Assembly (NCBI GenBank): GCA_947044405.1
Contig: CAMRHE010001103.1
Coordinates: 56,001 to 120,000, forward strand
DNA from: Leptodactylus fallax
Lineage: Eukaryota; Chordata; Amphibia; Anura; Leptodactylidae
Direction of reading: 5' to 3'
DNA length: 64,000 bases
Position numbers and translations under genes: made by a program. Positions within the stretch are counted from its first letter, which is position 1, and each line of letters opens with the position of its first letter. Below are positions 33,885 to 45,860 of the stretch, piece after piece. A model generated the notes under the pieces. The model had not been told where the DNA came from. It saw only the letters and a program-made list of their open reading frames with translations, and did not search any database.

Positions 33885-35090
33885 TCATAACAGTTTCGGC
33901 TCATCTCCTTCGTATGACCCTCTGAGAGTAGAAAACATTCCCACATGTTTGACCAGGTTGGGCTCCAGCGCCCATGCCCTCTCCTTTCTTCTCCTAAGCT
34001 CATTGTACAGAGCAATATCCTTGGCATAACCCGGGGCACACTCAAGTTCCTCCAGATACTGCAAAGTCCTGCGGGCAGATGCTTCAGAGAACAGCATGGC
34101 AGGGGTGCAGCACTCTGTGGCGGGCACCACGTTGTAGAGAGCAGGAGACACCCTGCGCAGTTCTAACAGATAATGCCTACCTGCAAGCTCTGCCAGCAGC
34201 ATGGCATAGACAGTCAAGGCAACATACACACACCAGCTAAACCGCGGCCGGTGAAACAGAACCGTGTACAGCCAAGTGAGAACTATGCCCAATATTCCTC
34301 CCAGGCCAATCCATTCCAAAATCCGCATAGGCTCTGGGCTCAAGTAGCCCTGCAATCTTTCTGGATGGTAAAGCTTTGCATACAGGCCTCCCCCTAGAGG
34401 TTCCTTGGGGAAACGCACTTGCACCAAATGGAAGAAGGCACTAAAAATATCCTTGAGTGGGACAGCGTCATCCTCAACCAGAAGGACATACTCCGGTGAG
34501 TACAGCTCCAGTGAGTGAGACAGGCAGTACGTATAGTCCTGCTTCTCCTGTTCAAAGCGGTTGGGGGCCTCAGCTACGCGTTCCGTCACATGGCGTGCCA
34601 CCGACGGCAGAAGCTGGGAGAGGAGACAGGCATCAGTGTGTGCGTCGGGAAAAGGGTCCACGTTGCATACTAAAAGCTTAAAACCGGAACAGTCTGTGCC
34701 GCAGTCACTCAACCGATCGAGAAATCCAAGGGCAACTTGCAGGAGGTAATGATACTCAGTCCGGCGTCTTGTCGTAATGATGGTGACGACCAGGGGGGTA
34801 CTGGTACCTGCGGGTGATGCCTTCAGACTCTCCACAGGCCTGTGGTTGCATGGCACAGACGTGTTATTGGGCCCTGAGGACACAAGCTGCTGAAAGTGTC
34901 TGAAGGCGTCATCTCCATCCTTCAAGTTCTGCTGTAAGAAATCTCGACTCAGCTGCTGGAGGTAGAGCCTGCGAGAAAACAGGGGCGAGTACAGGAGGCC
35001 ACGGAAACAGAAAGATGCCAGGAGTAGGGTCAAGAGGAAGAGAGCCGAGAGGTGGAAGCAAGGAGTTCTGACCACCGCAGACCAGCGCAT
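33885..35090 (-). CDS. PGAP4: post-GPI attachment GalNAc transferase 4
   Basis: Golgi glycosyltransferase that adds the GalNAc side chain to the first mannose of GPI anchors (known for mammalian PGAP4/TMEM246). 401 residues against about 403 in human, all in one exon. A hydrophobic segment at residues 13-34 is the signal anchor. A GT-A-like domain follows, with its acidic metal-binding triad EDD at 206-208 (YVLLVEDDAVP). Two further membrane segments (about 258-278 and 284-303) form the hairpin inserted in the catalytic domain that marks this family. The C-terminal part CCTPAMLF ... EPNLVKHVGMFSTLR is strongly family-like. ATG 35,088-35,090 sits in a good Kozak context (GCACCATGC). The gene lies head to head with RNF20, as in human 9q31. 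Confidence 0.95.
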   Translation of the reverse strand: MRWSAVVRTPCFHLSALFLLTLLLASFCFRGLLYSPLFSRRLYLQQLSRDFLQQNLKDGDDAFRHFQQLVSSGPNNTSVPCNHRPVESLKASPAGTSTPLVVTIITTRRRTEYHYLLQVALGFLDRLSDCGTDCSGFKLLVCNVDPFPDAHTDACLLSQLLPSVARHVTERVAEAPNRFEQEKQDYTYCLSHSLELYSPEYVLLVEDDAVPLKDIFSAFFHLVQVRFPKEPLGGGLYAKLYHPERLQGYLSPEPMRILEWIGLGGILGIVLTWLYTVLFHRPRFSWCVYVALTVYAMLLAELAGRHYLLELRRVSPALYNVVPATECCTPAMLFSEASARRTLQYLEELECAPGYAKDIALYNELRRRKERAWALEPNLVKHVGMFSTLRGSYEGDEPKLL

Positions 35091-35212
35091 GGTGCGAGCT
35101 GGAGGTCACTCCATCAATATTCATCAGAACACCTCATGGGTCAGAGTTCATCATCTTCTCCAGGTCACTCATTTGCCCGCTTACAAACATATCTAAAGGT
35201 AAAGCAGAATCC
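35091..35212 (-). other. PGAP4: PGAP4 5' UTR part of the coding exon, with splice acceptor
   Basis: Read on the minus strand, a pyrimidine-rich tract ends TTTTCTTTTACAG at 35,213, a good acceptor 122 bases before the ATG. So the coding exon should start at about 35,212, joined to a noncoding first exon further right. Confidence 0.6.
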
Positions 35213-35888
35213 CTGTAAAAGAAAAGTGAAAACTTAGTAAATCAGGATCAGAGTCATAAAAGTAATAATGGATTGTACAGACATGGCAATAATGTGACCA
35301 GGGTCTTGCTCCAACCACTCATTCCTCTATAAAAGAACCATCTATACTTAGAAAGTGTTGAGTAAGCATTTGGCACAGCGCCTCCAGAGGTTACAGCTTA
35401 CAGTGCACATAGTGCCGCTCATTACACCACCCGTGTCAATGCAGCGTGATTTTGCAATGGTCATAAATACCGTAGAAGTTGTAAAAACTACTTATTGGGA
35501 GGAGCCATGACCTGGATCCAAGCCCAGAGAGGCCTATAGAAGGTGTGCAGGTGTAGGTAAAAAAGGAAAGCTCAGTATCCCCTAGGGTGGACAAAAAGGA
35601 GGAAGATGCCCGATGTTTCGAGAGCGGAAGATGAGATGGTACAGTACGGGGGAAGACGTGGAAGGACATGCATGTCCCATGATGGATGTAGTGTGATGGC
35701 TCCATGTTAGAGGGAAACACTTAAGTGTGTATAGACTAATAAGACAGAGAATGCAGCAGATGTTAAAATAAAATCAAAAAGTTACGCAAAATAGGCAAAT
35801 ACAGTATTGAACTAGTTGAACATGTCAAGGCGCAATACTTGTGTGCCATCTACTGTATACCCAGCATAAGTGCCAGGAAGAAAAAAAG
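35213..35888. other. intronic sequence, PGAP4 side
   Basis: No gene, RNA or repeat boundary recognised between the inferred acceptor and the minisatellite. Confidence 0.5.
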
Positions 35889-38800
35889 GGCCTTCTACTT
35901 CCCCAGTAGTGACAGCAGCCCCCGCCTTCTACTTCCCCAGTAGTGACAGCAGCCCCCGCCTTCTACTTCCCCAGTAGTGACAGCAGCCCCCGCCTTCTAC
36001 TTCCCCAAGAGTGACAGCAGCCCCCGCCTTCTACTTCCCCAGTAGTGACAGCAGCCCCCGCCTTCTACTTCCCCAGTAGTGACAGCAGCCTCCGCCTTCT
36101 ACTTCCCCAGTAGTGACAGCAGCCCCCGCCTTCTACTTCCCCAAGAGTGACAGCAGCCCCCGCCTTCTACATCCCCAGTAGTGACAGCAGTCCCCGCCTT
36201 CTACTTCCCCAGTAGTGACAGCAGCCCCCGCCTTCTACTTCCCCAGTAGTGACAGCAGCCCCCGCCTTCTACTTCCCCAGTAGTGACAGCAGCCCCCGCC
36301 TTCTACTTCCCCAGTAGTGACAGCAGCCCCCGCCTTCTACTTCCCCAGTAGTGACAGCAGCCCCCGCCTTCTACTTCCCCAGTAGTGACAGCAGCCCCCC
36401 GCCTTCTACTTCCCCAAGAGTGACAGCAGCCCCCGCCTTCTACATCTCCAGTAGTGACAGCAGTTCCCGCCTTCTACTTCCCCAGTAGTGACAGCAGTTC
36501 CCGCCTTCTACTTCCCCAGTAGTGACAGCAGCTCCCGCCTTCTAATTCCCCAGTAGTGACAGCAGCCCCCGCTTTCTACTTCCCCCAGTAGTCACAGCAG
36601 TTCTCGCCTTCTACTTCCCCAGTAGTGACAGCAGCCCCCGCCTTCTACTTCCCCAGTAGTGACAGCAGCCCCCGCCTTCTACTTCCCCAGTAGTGACAGC
36701 AGCCCCCGCCTTCTACTTCCCCAGTAGTGACAGCAGCCTCCGCCTACTTCCCCAGTAGTGACAGCAGCCCCCGCTTTCTACTTCCCCCAGTAGTCACAGC
36801 AGTTCTCGCCTTCTACTTCCCCAGTAGTGACAGCAGCCTCCGCGTCTACTTCCCCAGTAGTGACAGCAGCCTCCACCTTCTACTTCCCCAGTAGTCACAG
36901 CAGTTCCCGCCTTCTACTTCCCCAGTTTTCACAGCAGCCTCTGCCTTCTACTTCCCCAGTAGTCACAGCAGTTCCCGCCTTCTACTTCCCCAGTTTTCAC
37001 AGCAGCCTCTGCCTTCTACTTCCCCAGTAGTCACAGCAGTTCCCGCCTTCTACTTCCCCCAGTAGTACCAGCAGCCTCCACCTTCTACTTCCCCCAGTAG
37101 TACCAGCAGCCCCGCCTTCTACTTCCCCCAGTAGTACCAGCAGCCTCCGCCTTCTACTTCCCCAGTAGTGACAGCAGCCTCCGCCTTCTACTTCCCCAGT
37201 AGTGACAGCAGTTCCCGCCTTCTACTTCCCCAGTTTTCACAGCAGCCTCCGCCTTCTACTTCCCCAGTAGTCACAGCAGCCTCCGCCTTCTACTTCCCCA
37301 GTAGTCACAGCAGCTCCCGCCTTCTACTTCCCCCAGTAGTGACAGCAGCCTCCGCCTTCTACTTCCCCAGTAGTGACAGCAGCCTCCGCCTTCTACTTCC
37401 CCAGTAGTGACAGCAGTTCCCGCCTTCTACTTCCCCAGTTTTCACAGCAGCCTCCGCCTTCTACTTCCCCAGTAGTCACAGCAGCTCCCGCCTTCTACTT
37501 CCCCCAGTAGTAACAGCAGCCTCCGCCTTCTACTTCCCCAGTAGTGACAGCAGTTCCCGCCTTCTACTTCCCCAGTTTTCACAGCAGCCTCCGCCTTCTA
37601 CTTCCCCAGTAGTCACAGCAGCTCCCGCCTTCTACTTCCCCCAGTAGTAACAGCAGCCCCTGCCTTCTACTTCCCCCAGTAGTACCAGCAGCCTCCGCCT
37701 TCTACTTCCCACAGTAGTAACAGCAGCCCCGCCTTCTACTTCCCCCAGTAGTACCAGCAGCCCCCGCCTTCTACTTCCCCCAGTAGTACCAGCAGCCCCC
37801 CTTCTACTTCCCCCAGTAGTACCAGCAGCCCCGCCTCTACTTCCCCCAGTAGTACCAGCAGCCCCGCCTTCTACTTCCCCCAGTAGTACCAGCAGCCCCG
37901 CCTTCTACTTCCCCCAGTAGTACCAGCAGCCCCGCCTTCTACTTCCCCCAGTAGTACCAGCAGCCCCGCCTTCTACTTCCCCCAGTAGTACCAGCAGCCC
38001 CCGCCTTCTACTTCCCCCAGTAGTACCAGCAGCCCCCGCCTTCTACTTCCCCAGTAGTGACAGCAGCCCCCGCCTTCTACTTCCCCAGTAGTGACAGCAG
38101 CCCCCGCCTTCTACATCTCCAGTAGTGACAGCAGCTCCCGCCTTCTACTTCCCCAGTAGTGACAGCAGCCCCCGCCTTCTACTTCCCCAGTAGTGACAGC
38201 AGCCCCCGCCTTCTACTTCCCCCAGTAGTAACAGCAGCCCCCGCCTTCTACTTCCCCCAGTAGTACCAGCAGCCTCCGCCTTCTACTTCCCCCAGTAGTA
38301 CCAGCAGCCTCCGCCTTCTACTTCCCCCAGTAGTGACAGTAGCCTCCGCCTTCTACTTCCCCAGTAGTGACAGCAGTTCCCGCCTTCTACTTCCCCAGTT
38401 TTCACAGCAGCCTCCACCTTCTACTTCCCCCAGTAGTCACAGCAGCTCCCGCCTTCTACTTCCCCCAGTAGTAACAGCAGCCTCCGCCTTCTACTTCCCC
38501 AGTAGTCACAGCAGCTACCGCCTTCTACTTCCCCCAGTAGTAACAGCAGCCCCCGCCTTCTACTTCCCCCAGTACTACCAGCAGCCTCCACCTTCTACTT
38601 CCCCCAGTAGTAACAGCAGCTACCGCCTTCTACTTCCCCAGTAGTCCAGCAGCAGTTACCGCCTTCTACTTCCCCCAGTAGTACCAGCAGCCTCCGCCTG
38701 CTTCTACTTCCCCCAGTAGTAACAGCAGCCTCCGCCTTCTACTTCCCCCAGTAGTAACAGCAGCCTCCGCCTTCTACTTCCCCCAGTAGTAACAGCAGCC

Positions 38801-40529
38801 TCCGCCTTCTACTTCCCCCAGTAGTAACAGCAGCCCCCGCCTTCTACTTCCCCCAGTAGTACCAGCAGCCCCCGCCTTCTACTTCCCCCCAGCACCCCGC
38901 TACCCCCCCAGCAGCCCCCGCCTTCTACTTCCCCCAGTAGTACCAGCAGCCTCCGCCTTCTACTTCCCCCAGTAGTACCAGCAGCCTCCGCCTTCTACTT
39001 CCCCCAGTAGTACCAGCAGCCTCCGCCTTCTACTTCCCCCAGTAGTACCAGCAGCCCCGCCTTCTACTTCCCCCAGTAGTACCAGCAGCCTCCGCCTTCT
39101 ACTTCCCCCAGTAGTACCAGCAGCCCCGCCTTCTACTTCCCCCAGTAGTACCAGCAGCCTCCGCCTTCTACTTCCCCCAGTAGTACCAGCAGCCTCCGCC
39201 TTCTACTTCCCCCAGTAGTACCAGCAGCCCCGCCTTCTACTTCCCCCAGTAGTACCAGCAGCCTCCGCCTTCTACTTCCCCCAGTAGTACCAGCAGCCTC
39301 CGCCTTCTACTTCCCCCAGTAGTACCAGCAGCCCCGCCTTCTACTTCCCCCAGTAGTGACAGCAGCCTCCGCCTTCTACTTCCCCCAGTAGTACCAGCAG
39401 CCTCCGCCTTCTACTTCCCCCAGTAGTACCAGCAGCCTCCGCCTTCTACTTCCCCCAGTAGTGACAGCAGCCTCCGCCTTCTACTTCCCCCAGTAGTACC
39501 AGCAGCCTCCGCCTTCTACTTCCCCCAGTAGTGACAGCAGCCTCCGCCTTCTACTTCCCCCAGTAGTACCAGCAGCCTCCGCCTTCTACTTCCCCCAGTA
39601 GTGCCAGCAGCCTCCGCCTTCTACTTCCCCCAGTAGTGACAGCAGCCTCCGCCTTCTACTTCCCCCAGTAGTCACAGCAGCCTCCGCCTTCTACTTCCCC
39701 CAGTAGTCACAGCAGCCCCCGCCTTCTACTCCCCAGTTCTCACCAGCCTCCGCCTTCTACTTCCCCCAGTAGTACCAGCAGCCTCCGCCTTCTACTTCCC
39801 CCAGTAGTACCAGCAGCCTCCGCCTTCTACTTCCCCCAGTAGTACCAGCAGCCTCCGCCTTCTACTTCCCCCAGTAGTACCAGCAGCCTCCGCCTTCTAC
39901 TTCCCCCAGTAGTACCAGCAGCCTCCGCCTTCTACTTCCCCCAGTAGTACCAGCAGCCTCCGCCTTCTACTTCCCCCAGTAGTACCAGCAGCCTCCGCCT
40001 TCTACTTCCCCCAGTAGTACCAGCAGCCTCCGCCTTCTACTTCCCCCAGTAGTGCCAGCAGCCTCCGCCTTCTACTTCCCCCAGTAGTCACAGCAGCCAC
40101 CGCCTTCTACTTCCCCCAGTAGTGACATTAGCCTCCGCCTTCTACTTCCCCAGTAGTGACAGCAGTTCCCGCCTTCTACTTCCCCAGTTTTCACAGCAGC
40201 CTCCACCTTCTACTTCCCCAGTAGTCACAGCAGCTCCCGCCTTCTACTTCCCCCAGTAGTAACAGCAGCCTCCGCCTTCTACTTCCCCAGTAGTCACAGC
40301 AGTTACCGCCTTCTACTTCCCCCAGTAGTAACAGCAGCCCCTGCCTTCTACTTCCCCCAGTACTACCAGCAGCCTCCACCTTCTACTTCCCCCAGTAGTA
40401 ACACAGACGCCCCCCCGGGGGGGGCAGTTACCGCCTTCTACTTCCCCAGTAGTCACAGCAGTTACCGCCTTCTACTTCCCCAGTAGTCACAGCAGTTACC
40501 GCCTTCTACTTCCCCAGTAGTCACAGCAG

Positions 40530-40569
<40 letters not shown>

Positions 40570-41008
40570 ACTCCCCAGTGCCACAGCAGTTACCGCCTTC
40601 TACTTCCCCAGTAGTCACAGCAGTTACCGCCTTCTACTTCCCCCAGTAGTAACAGCAGCCTCCACCTTCTACTTCCCCAGTAGTCACAGCAGTTACCGCC
40701 TTCTACTTCCCCCAGTAGTAACAGCAGCCTCCACCTTCTACTTCCCCAGTAGTCACAGCAGTTACCGCCTTCTACTTCCCCCAGTAGTAACAGCAGCCCC
40801 TGCCTTCTACTTCCCCCAGTACTACCAGCAGCCTCCACCTTCTACTTCCCCCAGTAGTAACAGCAGTTACCGCCCTTCTACTTCCCCAGTAGTCACAGCA
40901 GTTACCGCCTTCTACTTCCCCAGTAGTCACAGCAGTTACCGCCTTCTACTTCCCCAGTAGTCACAGCAGTTACCCGCCTTCTACTTCCCCAGCAGTCACA
41001 GCAGTGAC
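35889..41008 (+). repeat. 34-35-bp minisatellite, about 5.1 kb
   Basis: About 150 copies of a unit reading 'gtgacagcagcccccgcctt ctacttccccagta' (34 bp, or 35 with five Cs before 'agta'). Sub-blocks differ: 'gtgacagcagcccc' early, 'gtaccagcagcctcc' in the middle (37.7-40.1 kb), 'gtcacagcagttacc' late. The array lies in the inferred first intron of PGAP4. Open frames of up to 103 codons inside it follow the repeat only. The segment 40,403-40,570 is suspect. Confidence 0.95.
40403..40575. other. suspect homopolymer segment in minisatellite
   Basis: Contains a C/G block (40,408-40,426) and a run of more than 30 C (about 40,530-40,567) that breaks the 34-bp periodicity. Probably an assembly fault or a collapsed stretch of the array. 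Confidence 0.65.
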
Positions 41009-41510
41009 CAGTTTACTAGGAAATGGGCCCTGAGCCATGTATACTGTACATTGTAAACTAGGGTGTGGCTATAATGACGAGTGACAGCCTGGAGAATGAT
41101 TACGTCTATGTTCAGACACTGCAGTAGGTGAGCACAACCTGAAGCCACTCATAGAGGGTATATAGAGATTCTGAGGGGCTGTATACATCTATAGACCCCC
41201 CAAACACACAGAAATCCCCCGACATGCCACCTGTGCCCCATCTACATACAATGGGGGTGGGGTACGCCATACAACTTATCCTTGCAAGGAAATAAAGATT
41301 CAGAGGGTTTTGCCCAAGTAAGTGCCAAGTACGGCCATGACGTCTACTCCACTAGACGAGACAGTTAACCCTGGAGGTGCCATAATCCTAATCTGTAACA
41401 CTAAAAATTCCATATGAACTAGTGAAAACCCTGCAGCAATTAAGGGGTTAACCAGCTATACTTGTATACCAGGGCCATAGGCGAGCCGAATAAGATGTCA
41501 GGCCTCTCTT
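41009..41510. other. unassigned sequence beside the promoter
   Basis: No repeat or gene recognised. On the minus strand a good splice donor, CAGTAG/GTAAGAGAGG, lies at 41,513/41,512 and could end the noncoding first exon of PGAP4. A second candidate donor (AAG/GTAAAC) is near 41,583. Confidence 0.4.
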
Positions 41511-41639
41511 ACCTACTGTTATATATTCACCCAGGGCCGGGCAGCCTCCTTCTCTCCATCTAGCCGTCACTGGTACTGTTTACCTTCACACCTAACTCTA
41601 TGCCAACCCTGCCGAGTCTCACACAACTTCCTGCCACCA

Positions 41640-41867
41640 CCAACATGGCCGCCTCCAATCACCGACAAGAACTGCCGCCCTGACGTGTTAGACCTACGAC
41701 GTCCTTTACCAACATGGAGGATAGAAGCTTTCGAAGCTATTACGTCACGCGCAGCGGACGCCTTTACCAAGATGGCCGCTGTAATCCCGCCTTGACAGAC
41801 GCTCTATGGTTTCTCAGCACGTCACTTCCGCTTCCGGCGGCTGTTTTGGGCTTTGCTGTGTCTAGAG
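41640..41867. promoter_or_regulatory. likely bidirectional promoter of RNF20 and PGAP4
   Basis: A CpG-rich, unmethylated-looking segment between two diverging genes, with no TATA box. It contains ATGGCCGCC (41,645) and AAGATGGCCGC (41,769), both YY1-like. The longer context CTTTACCAA(C/G)ATGG occurs twice (41,704 and 41,762). A CCAAT word lies at 41,656, CRE-like words TGACGTG (41,682), TTACGTCA (41,740) and ACGTCA (41,820), and ETS words CACTTCCGCTTCCGG at 41,823-41,837. This mix is usual for housekeeping promoters. Direction and start sites are inferred. Confidence 0.7.
41830..41867 (+). other. RNF20: RNF20 noncoding exon 1 (3' end placed)
   Basis: The donor TCTAGAG/GTAAATG at 41,867/41,868 follows the ETS/YY1 cluster and has no ATG in a coding context before it. 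It would splice to the acceptor at 51,413. The exon start is only approximate. Confidence 0.5.
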
Positions 41868-42234
41868 GTAAATGTAATAAAATGTCTTATATAAAAAGTG
41901 GGGTGGGGGTAAGGCCCGGGAGTCACACTGTACTCCCGGTGAGGGGAGGGGCGCGGGCGTTACTGGAAGTGTAGGGTGTGAATGGAGGGTCGTCCTCAGT
42001 CAGTGGAGCTGTCAGCTCTGCTACATCCTGTATGTGCGTACAGCAGTAATGTGTGTGTAAAGTATGTGGATGTCTATAGCTGTGTATGCGGGGGGTTATA
42101 CTCCAGGCTAGTGATGGGGTGAGTAGTGATGGAGACTCCTCTCATCTGGGGCTGATGTGTTTACCAGTTTGGGGCAATATGTGCAGCCATCTTTGTAGAG
42201 AATTTAGAAGTACAAGGTACCACAGCACTGGGGC

Positions 42235-45200
42235 CTCAAGTAACAGCCATAGGGGCCCCCGGTAGCACACACAGTCCCTAGCAATAACCATAGGGGCCCC
42301 CGTAACACACACAGCCCAGAACCGTACAGGGCCCCCGTAACCACACAGCCCTTAGTAACCGACAGGGGCCCCCGTAACACACACAGCCCTTAGTAACGTA
42401 CAGGGGCCCCCGTACCACACAGCCCTTAGAACCGACAGGGGCCCCCGTAACACACACAGCCCTTAGTAACCGTACAGGGGCCCCCGGTAACACACACAGC
42501 CCTTAGTAATAACCATAGGGGCTCCCGGTAACACACACAGCCCTTAGTAACCGTACAGGGGCCCCCGGTAACACACACAGCCCTTAGTAATAACCATAGG
42601 GGCCCCCGGTAACACACACAGCCCTTAGTAACCGTACAGGGGCCCCCGGTAACACACACAGCCCTTAGTACCGTACAGGGGCCCCCGGTAACGCACACAG
42701 CCCTTAGTAATAACCATAGGGGCTCCCGGTAACACACACAGCCCTTAGTAACCGTACAGGGGCCCCCGTAACACACACAGCTCTTAGTAACCCCCCGTGG
42801 CCACAGGGGCCCCCGGTAACACACACAGCCCTTAGTACGACAGGGGCCCCGATCCCCAGCCCATAGGGGCCCCCGGTAACACACACAGCCCTTAGTAACC
42901 GTACAGGGGCCCCCGGTACCACACAGCACAGCCCATAGGGCCCCGGGTAACCCACGTCCTTAGTAACCGTACAGGGGCCCCGGTAACACACACAGCCCTT
43001 AGTAACCGTACAGGGGCCCCCGGTAACACACACAGCCCTTAGTGATACCGTACAGGGGCCCCCGGTAACACACACAGCCCTTAGTAACCATACAGGGGCC
43101 CCCGGTAACACACACAGTCCTTAGTAACCATACAGGGGCCCCCGGTAACACACACACAGCCCTTAGTAACCGTACAGGGGCCCCCGGTAACACACACAGC
43201 CCTTAGTAACCGTACAGGGGCCCCCGGTAACACACACAGCCCTTAGTAACCGTACAGGGGCCCCCGGTAACACACACAGCCCTAGTAGTAACATAGGGGC
43301 CCCCGGAACACACACCCCCTAGTGACATAGGGGCCCCCGGTAACACACACAGCCCTTAGTAACCGTACAGGGGCCCCGGTACACCACAGTCCCTATCAAT
43401 AACAGGGGCCCCGGACACACAGCCCTTAGTAACCGAGGTACACCCACACACAGCCCTTAGTGATGCCATAGGGGCCCCCAGTAACACACACAGCCCTTAG
43501 TAACCGTACAGGGGCCCCCGGTACACACACAGTCCCCCACAGGCCCCGTACCACCAGCCCTTAGTAACTATAGGGGCCCCCGGTAACACACACAGCCCTT
43601 AGTAACCGTACAGGGGCCCCAGCAACACACCAGCCCTAGTAACCGTACAGGGGCCCCCGGTAACACACACAGCCCATAGTAACCGTACAGGGGCCCCCGG
43701 AACACACACAGCCCTTAGTACCACAGAGGGGCCCCCGACACACACAGCCCTAGCACAGGGGCCCCGGTAACACACACAGTCCCTATCAATAACCATAGGG
43801 GCCCCCGGTAACACATACAGCCCTTAGTAACCGTACAGGGGCCCCGGTAACACACACAGCCCTTAGTGATAGCCATAGGGGCCCCCAGTAACACACACAG
43901 CCCTTAGTAACCGTACAGGGTCCCCCGGTAACACACACAGTCCCTAGTAATAACCATAGGGGCCCCCGGTAACACACACAGCCCTTAGTAACCGTACAGG
44001 GGCCCCAGTAACACACACAGCCCTTAGTAACCGTACAGGGGCCCCGGTAACACACACAGCCCTTAGTAACCGTACAGGGGCCCCCGGTAACACACACAGC
44101 CCATAGTAACCGCACAGGGGCCCCCGGTAACACACACAGCCCTTAGTAACCATACAGGGGCCCCCGGTAACACACACAGCCCTTAGTGATAGCCATAGAG
44201 GCCCCCGGTAACACACACAGTCCTTAGTAACCGTACAGGGTCTCCCGGTAACACACACAGTCCATAGTAATAACCATAGGGGCCCCGGGTAACACACACA
44301 GCCCTTAGTAACCGTACAGGGGCCCCGGTAACACACACAGCCCTTAGTAACCGTACAGGGGCCCCCGGTAACGCACACAGCCCATAGTAACCGTACAGGG
44401 GCCCCCGGTCACACACACACAGCCCTTAGTGATAGCCATAGAGGCCCCCGGTAACACACACAGCCCTTAGTAACCGTACAGGGGCCCCGGTAACACACAC
44501 AGCCCTTAGTGATAGCCATAGAGGCCCCCGGTAACACACACAGCCCTTAGTAACCGTACAGGGGCCCCCGGAAACACACACAGCCCTTAGTAACCGTACA
44601 GGGGCCCCGGTAACACACACAGCCCTTAGTGATAGCCATAGAGGCCCCCGGTAACACACACAGCCCTTAGTAACCATACAGGGGCCCCCGGTAACACACA
44701 CAGCCCTTAGTGATAGCCATAGAGGCCCCTGGTAACACACACAGTCCTTAGTAACCATACAGGGGCCCCCGGTAACACACAGAGCCCTTAGTGATACCAA
44801 GAGGCCCCCGGCCACCAGCCCTTAGAGGCCCCCGGTAACACACACAGCCCTTAGTAACCGTACAGGGGCCCCGGTAACACACACAGCCCTTAGTAACCGT
44901 ACAGGGGCCCCGGTAACACACACAGTCCCTATCAATAACCATAGGGGCCCCCGGTAACACACACAGCCCTTAGTAACCGTACAGGGGCCCCGGTAACACA
45001 CACAGCCCTTAGTAACCGTACAGGGGCCCCGGTAACACACACAGCCCTTAGTAACCGTACAGGGGCCCCGGTAACACACACAGCCCTTAGTAACCGTACA
45101 GGTGCCCCCCGGTAACACACACAGCCCATAGTAACCGTACAGGGGCCCCCAGTAACACACACAGCCCTTAGTGATAGCCATAGAGGCCCCCGGTAACACA

Positions 45201-45860
45201 CACAGCCCTTAGTAACCGTACAGGGGCCCCGGTAACACACACAGCCCTTAGTGATAGCCATAGAGGCCCCCGGTAACACACACAGCCCTTAGTAACCGTA
45301 CAGGGGCCCGCCGTCGGGGCCCCCGGAAACACACACAGCCCTTAGTAACCGTACAGGGGCCCCCGGTAACACACACAGCCCCTAGTAATAACCATAGGGG
45401 CCCCCGGTAACACACACAGCCCTTAGTAACAGACATAGGGGCCCCCGGTAACACACACAGCCCTTAGTGATAGCCATAGATGCCCCCGGTAACACACACA
45501 GCCCTTAGTAACCGTACAGGGGCCCTGGTAACACACACAGCCCTTAGTAACCGTACAGGGGCCCTGGTAACACACACAGCTCTTAGTAACCGTACAGGGG
45601 CCCCCGGTAACACACACAGCCCTTAGTAACCGTACAGGGGCCCCCGGTAACACACACTGCCCTTAGTAACCGTACAGGGGCCCCCGGTAACACACACAGC
45701 CCATAGTAACCGTACAGGGGCTCCCGGTAACGCACACAGCCCTTAGTAACCGTACAGGGGCCCCCGGTAACACACACAGCCCTTAGTAATAACCATAGGG
45801 GCTCCCGGTAACACATACAGACCTTAGTAACCGTACAGGGGCCCCTGGTAACACACACAA
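42235..45860 (+). repeat. 40-bp minisatellite block in RNF20 intron 1
   Basis: About 90 units of 'taaccgtacaggggcccccg gtaacacacacagcccttag', with many shortened or damaged units, especially between 42.28 and 43.8 kb. A frequent variant reads 'tagtgatagccatagaggcccc'. Around 45,860 it passes without a gap into a related 39-bp block. Confidence 0.95.
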
